A DNA stretch of 64,000 nt from QQWI01 sp964522015. Lineage in GTDB: Bacteria; Bacillota; Clostridia; Peptostreptococcales; Acidaminobacteraceae. How positions within the stretch are numbered: the first letter of the stretch is position 1; each line of letters opens with the position of its first letter. The DNA lies in contig CAZFST010000006.1 of NCBI GenBank assembly GCA_964522015.1, positions 76,096 to 140,095 on the forward strand, given 5' to 3'. Positions 62,199-64,000 of this stretch are shown in pieces. The notes beneath the pieces are model-generated. The model was not told where the DNA came from, searched no databases, and saw only the letters and a program-made list of their open reading frames with translations. Made by a program: the position numbers and the translations under genes.

Positions 62199-62244
62199 AG
62201 ACATTCTCCTCGCTATCTCATATTTAGGGGTGCTGGGAAGTGCT

Positions 62245-62324
62245 GGGGCGTGCGCCGTGGTCTACCAGTGAGCCACGGTGCACGTCCCCCTGGCTCATCC
62301 CCCTGGCTCATTCCCCTGGCTCAT
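62245..62324. repeat. REP-like hairpin followed by CCCTGGCTCAT units
   Basis: Imperfect inverted repeat 62245-62262 / 62270-62289 (right arm GAGCCACGGTGCACGTCCCC) followed by three copies of about CCCCTGGCTCAT to 62324. The last unit contributes the stop codon (TGA at 62323-62321) of the glyoxalase gene. Confidence 0.85.
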
Positions 62325-62701
62325 TTTCGAATGACTTCTACTTCGTAGCCGTCGGGGTCTGTCACAAAGTAGTATCTTGGCGGTTCTCCTGGAAGCCCCA
62401 TGAGCTTTGTCACTGGATACCCAAGATCCCTGTGATGCTGCTGCGAAGCTTCAAGATCTGAAACCCCTACAGCCATATGACTAAATCCATTGCCAATTAC
62501 ATAGGGCTTTTCGGGATTGTAGTTATAGGTGAGTTCTATCTCGTGATGGCCGCTGGCATCGCTTAAAAAAACCAGGGTGAAGGCATCGTTTGGAAAATCT
62601 CTGCGACGGATTTCCTTAAAGCCCAGGGCTTCTTGGTAAAAAGCCAAGGATTTTTCCAGGTCCATGACGCGAAAACAGGTATGTAACAATGTATATTGCA
62701 T
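62321..62701 (-). CDS. gloA: Lactoylglutathione lyase-type VOC enzyme
   Basis: 126 residues, glyoxalase I type: LHTCFRVMDLEKSLAFYQ, FLSDASGHHEIELTYN (metal Glu), GFSHMAVGVSDL (metal His) and TDPDGYEVEVI (metal Glu). Detoxifies methylglyoxal as a thiol adduct. The ATG at 62701 has AAGGAGG just before; a longer frame exists upstream without one. Its stop codon lies in the repeat at 62245-62324. Confidence 0.88.
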   Translation of the reverse strand: MQYTLLHTCFRVMDLEKSLAFYQEALGFKEIRRRDFPNDAFTLVFLSDASGHHEIELTYNYNPEKPYVIGNGFSHMAVGVSDLEASQQHHRDLGYPVTKLMGLPGEPPRYYFVTDPDGYEVEVIRK

Positions 62702-62837
62702 ATTGCCTCCTTGTGCGCACACGCGCTGTGAGTTTGGATTGATCACTACCCTGATGTTATATGATTTCTAAGGGGTAAGCAAGCAGTGAATTGTGACTTC
62801 CCATTTTTGTGTCATTTTCAGAATACTTAAACAACCC

Positions 62838-62858
62838 TTGTGAAAACGTTTTTCACAA
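62838..62858 (+). promoter_or_regulatory. CcpA/LacI-type operator upstream of the secreted repeat protein
   Basis: TTGTGAAAACGTTTTTCACA and one further A form an almost perfect 21-base palindrome around a central CG. This is the pattern of cre (CcpA) or GalR/LacI operators, with one extra T against a classic 14-bp cre. It lies about 95 bases before the start of a carbohydrate-module protein, suiting carbon regulation. Confidence 0.6.
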
Positions 62859-62952
62859 CACCGTCTAATGTACAGGAGCCCCGATTTTTTATAAACTTGT
62901 ACTTGGAACTGGTTACAGATTTACAGTTCAACGTAGATATAAGGGGGAAATA

Positions 62953-64000
62953 ATGATGCAACGTAAAAGATGGTTATCTCTTGCGGTGGCGGTGATGTTG
63001 CTTTTCAATATCGCCTTGCCAACCAACTGGCAAATACATGCCGAAGGTGCACCGCAAACAGTGTCACAAGCAACCACTGAATCAGCGGTTAATTTAGCAA
63101 CTAATTTGGCAAGTCCGGTGAGGGTGGATGCCACTACCTACACCTTCAATGTCAATACCCAGGCGGCGCCCTATAACGTGGCTAATGGTAAACTCTTTGT
63201 GATTGGCTCCTTCAATGGCTGGAACACAGATACAGCAGTTGAACTTAAAGACAATGGGAGTGGTGTGCTGAGTGCAACCATTAACTTTCTTGACTACAAT
63301 ATCCCATCTGGCCAGGTGCAGTATAAGTTTCGCTACCAAGGCACTTGGGATACCGCCTTTACAGACCCTCTAAACAGCCAACAGGCTGATGGCAATAGCG
63401 TGCTGACCATGGTGGCAGACGTTATTGAGAGTCCGGTTAATGTAGCGGGTAAAACATACACTTTCAATGTTAATACCCAGGCACCGCCTTATAATAGTGC
63501 AAATGGCAAGCTCTACGTGATTGGTTCTTTCAACGGCTGGAATGCTGACACGGCAGTTGAACTAGTGGATAACGGCAAAGGGGTGCTAACAGCAACCATC
63601 GATTTTACCAATAATCCAAATGTCACCGATCAAGTCCAATATAAGTTTCGCTACCAAGGCACTTGGGACACCGCTTTTACAGACCCGCTTAATAGCCAAC
63701 AGGTTGATGGTAATAGCTTGATCAAGCTAGCACCAGATGTCATTGAGAGTCCGGTTAAAGTAGCTGACAAAATCTACACATTTAATGTCAATACCAAAGC
63801 AGCGCCATACAATAGTGCAAATGGTAAGCTCTTTGTGATTGGTTCTTTCAACGGCTGGAACACCGAAACAGCTGTTGAACTCATAGATAACGGCAAAGGT
63901 GTGCTAACAGCAACCGTCGATTTTACCAATAATCCAAATGTCGCTGATCAAGTCCAATATAAGTTTCGCTACCAAAATACTTGGGACACCGCTTTTACAG
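62953..64000 (+). CDS. Secreted protein with tandem carbohydrate-binding-like repeats (3' end outside window)
   Basis: Open from the ATG at 62953 (AAGGGGG before it) to the window end. Signal peptide with likely cleavage near IHA-EGA. Three repeats of exactly 318 bases (106 residues) start near 63112, 63430 and 63748. Each has YTFNV, APYN-ANGKL, VIGSFNGWN, VQYKFRYQ and DTAFTDPLN. GSFNGWN is the hallmark of CBM48/glycogen-binding-like modules, so a secreted amylase or pullulanase is likely. The catalytic part is not yet seen. Confidence 0.88.
   Translation, partial: MMQRKRWLSLAVAVMLLFNIALPTNWQIHAEGAPQTVSQATTESAVNLATNLASPVRVDATTYTFNVNTQAAPYNVANGKLFVIGSFNGWNTDTAVELKDNGSGVLSATINFLDYNIPSGQVQYKFRYQGTWDTAFTDPLNSQQADGNSVLTMVADVIESPVNVAGKTYTFNVNTQAPPYNSANGKLYVIGSFNGWNADTAVELVDNGKGVLTATIDFTNNPNVTDQVQYKFRYQGTWDTAFTDPLNSQQVDGNSLIKLAPDVIESPVKVADKIYTFNVNTKAAPYNSANGKLFVIGSFNGWNTETAVELIDNGKGVLTATVDFTNNPNVADQVQYKFRYQNTWDTAFT

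Overview
The window looks like a chromosome segment of an anaerobic, clostridia-like Bacillota. Pointers are strong AGGAGG ribosome binding sites, a sufCBDSU operon (SufU rather than SufA), a MocR-type regulator, an ABC-F protein of the YkpA type, and a 16-kb block of molybdenum-hydroxylase, ygeY, ygeW and ssnA genes typical of anaerobic purine users. I do not assign a genus. No rRNA, tRNA, CRISPR array, integrase or complete insertion sequence was seen.

Layout. 1-1300: end of a diguanylate cyclase and a small acidic protein. 1340-6800: sufCBDSU behind a promoter with a good IscR-type site. 6850-8140: Nudix hydrolase and phosphoesterase. 8150-8490: a structured inverted-repeat element and four tandem palindromes. 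8490-13390 (minus): ccdA, thioredoxin lipoprotein, MsrAB lipoprotein, YesN-type regulator and YesM-type kinase, which looks like an extracytoplasmic methionine-repair operon. 13400-18200: PC4-like protein, MocR regulator with LysE exporter, a membrane-embedded MutS-like ATPase. 18200-26830: an AT-rich accessory stretch of regulators (WYL, AlbA/Schlafen, MerR, XRE), a DUF4143 ATPase and several decayed fragments. 27100-30400: ABC-F ATPase and an HTH_42 protein.

30498-46357: thirteen tightly packed plus-strand genes. Two complete three-subunit molybdenum hydroxylases sit at the two ends. Between them are YgeY peptidase, YgeW carbamoyltransferase-like protein, two fold-type-II PLP enzymes, a hydantoinase, SsnA and a PreA-like flavin/Fe-S reductase. 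The set resembles the selenium-linked anaerobic urate/xanthine degradation clusters: hydroxylases act on the purine, hydrolases open the rings, and PLP enzymes and YgeW handle amino-acid and carbamoyl products. Substrates here are inferred.

46500-60500 (minus): an AT-rich accessory region with a DUF4932 lipoprotein, an ECF sigma/membrane-partner pair, five GNAT acetyltransferases, a DUF692 enzyme, a broken flavoprotein, a MerR regulator with an FlhA-like effector half, and hydrolases and membrane proteins. 60800-64000: YIP1-like protein, LURP-one-like protein, glyoxalase, and the start of a large secreted protein with 106-residue carbohydrate-module repeats.

The most unusual signals are repeat-like. 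(1) Two copies of an element (8152-8237 and 27031-27110) have the same loops while both helices differ but remain complementary. (2) In-frame CAAGGA-based low-complexity insertions occur in unrelated enzyme genes, two of them ending in nearly the same NQGM-coding tail. (3) A dispersed REP-like hairpin family has extended the hydantoinase reading frame and supplies the glyoxalase stop codon.
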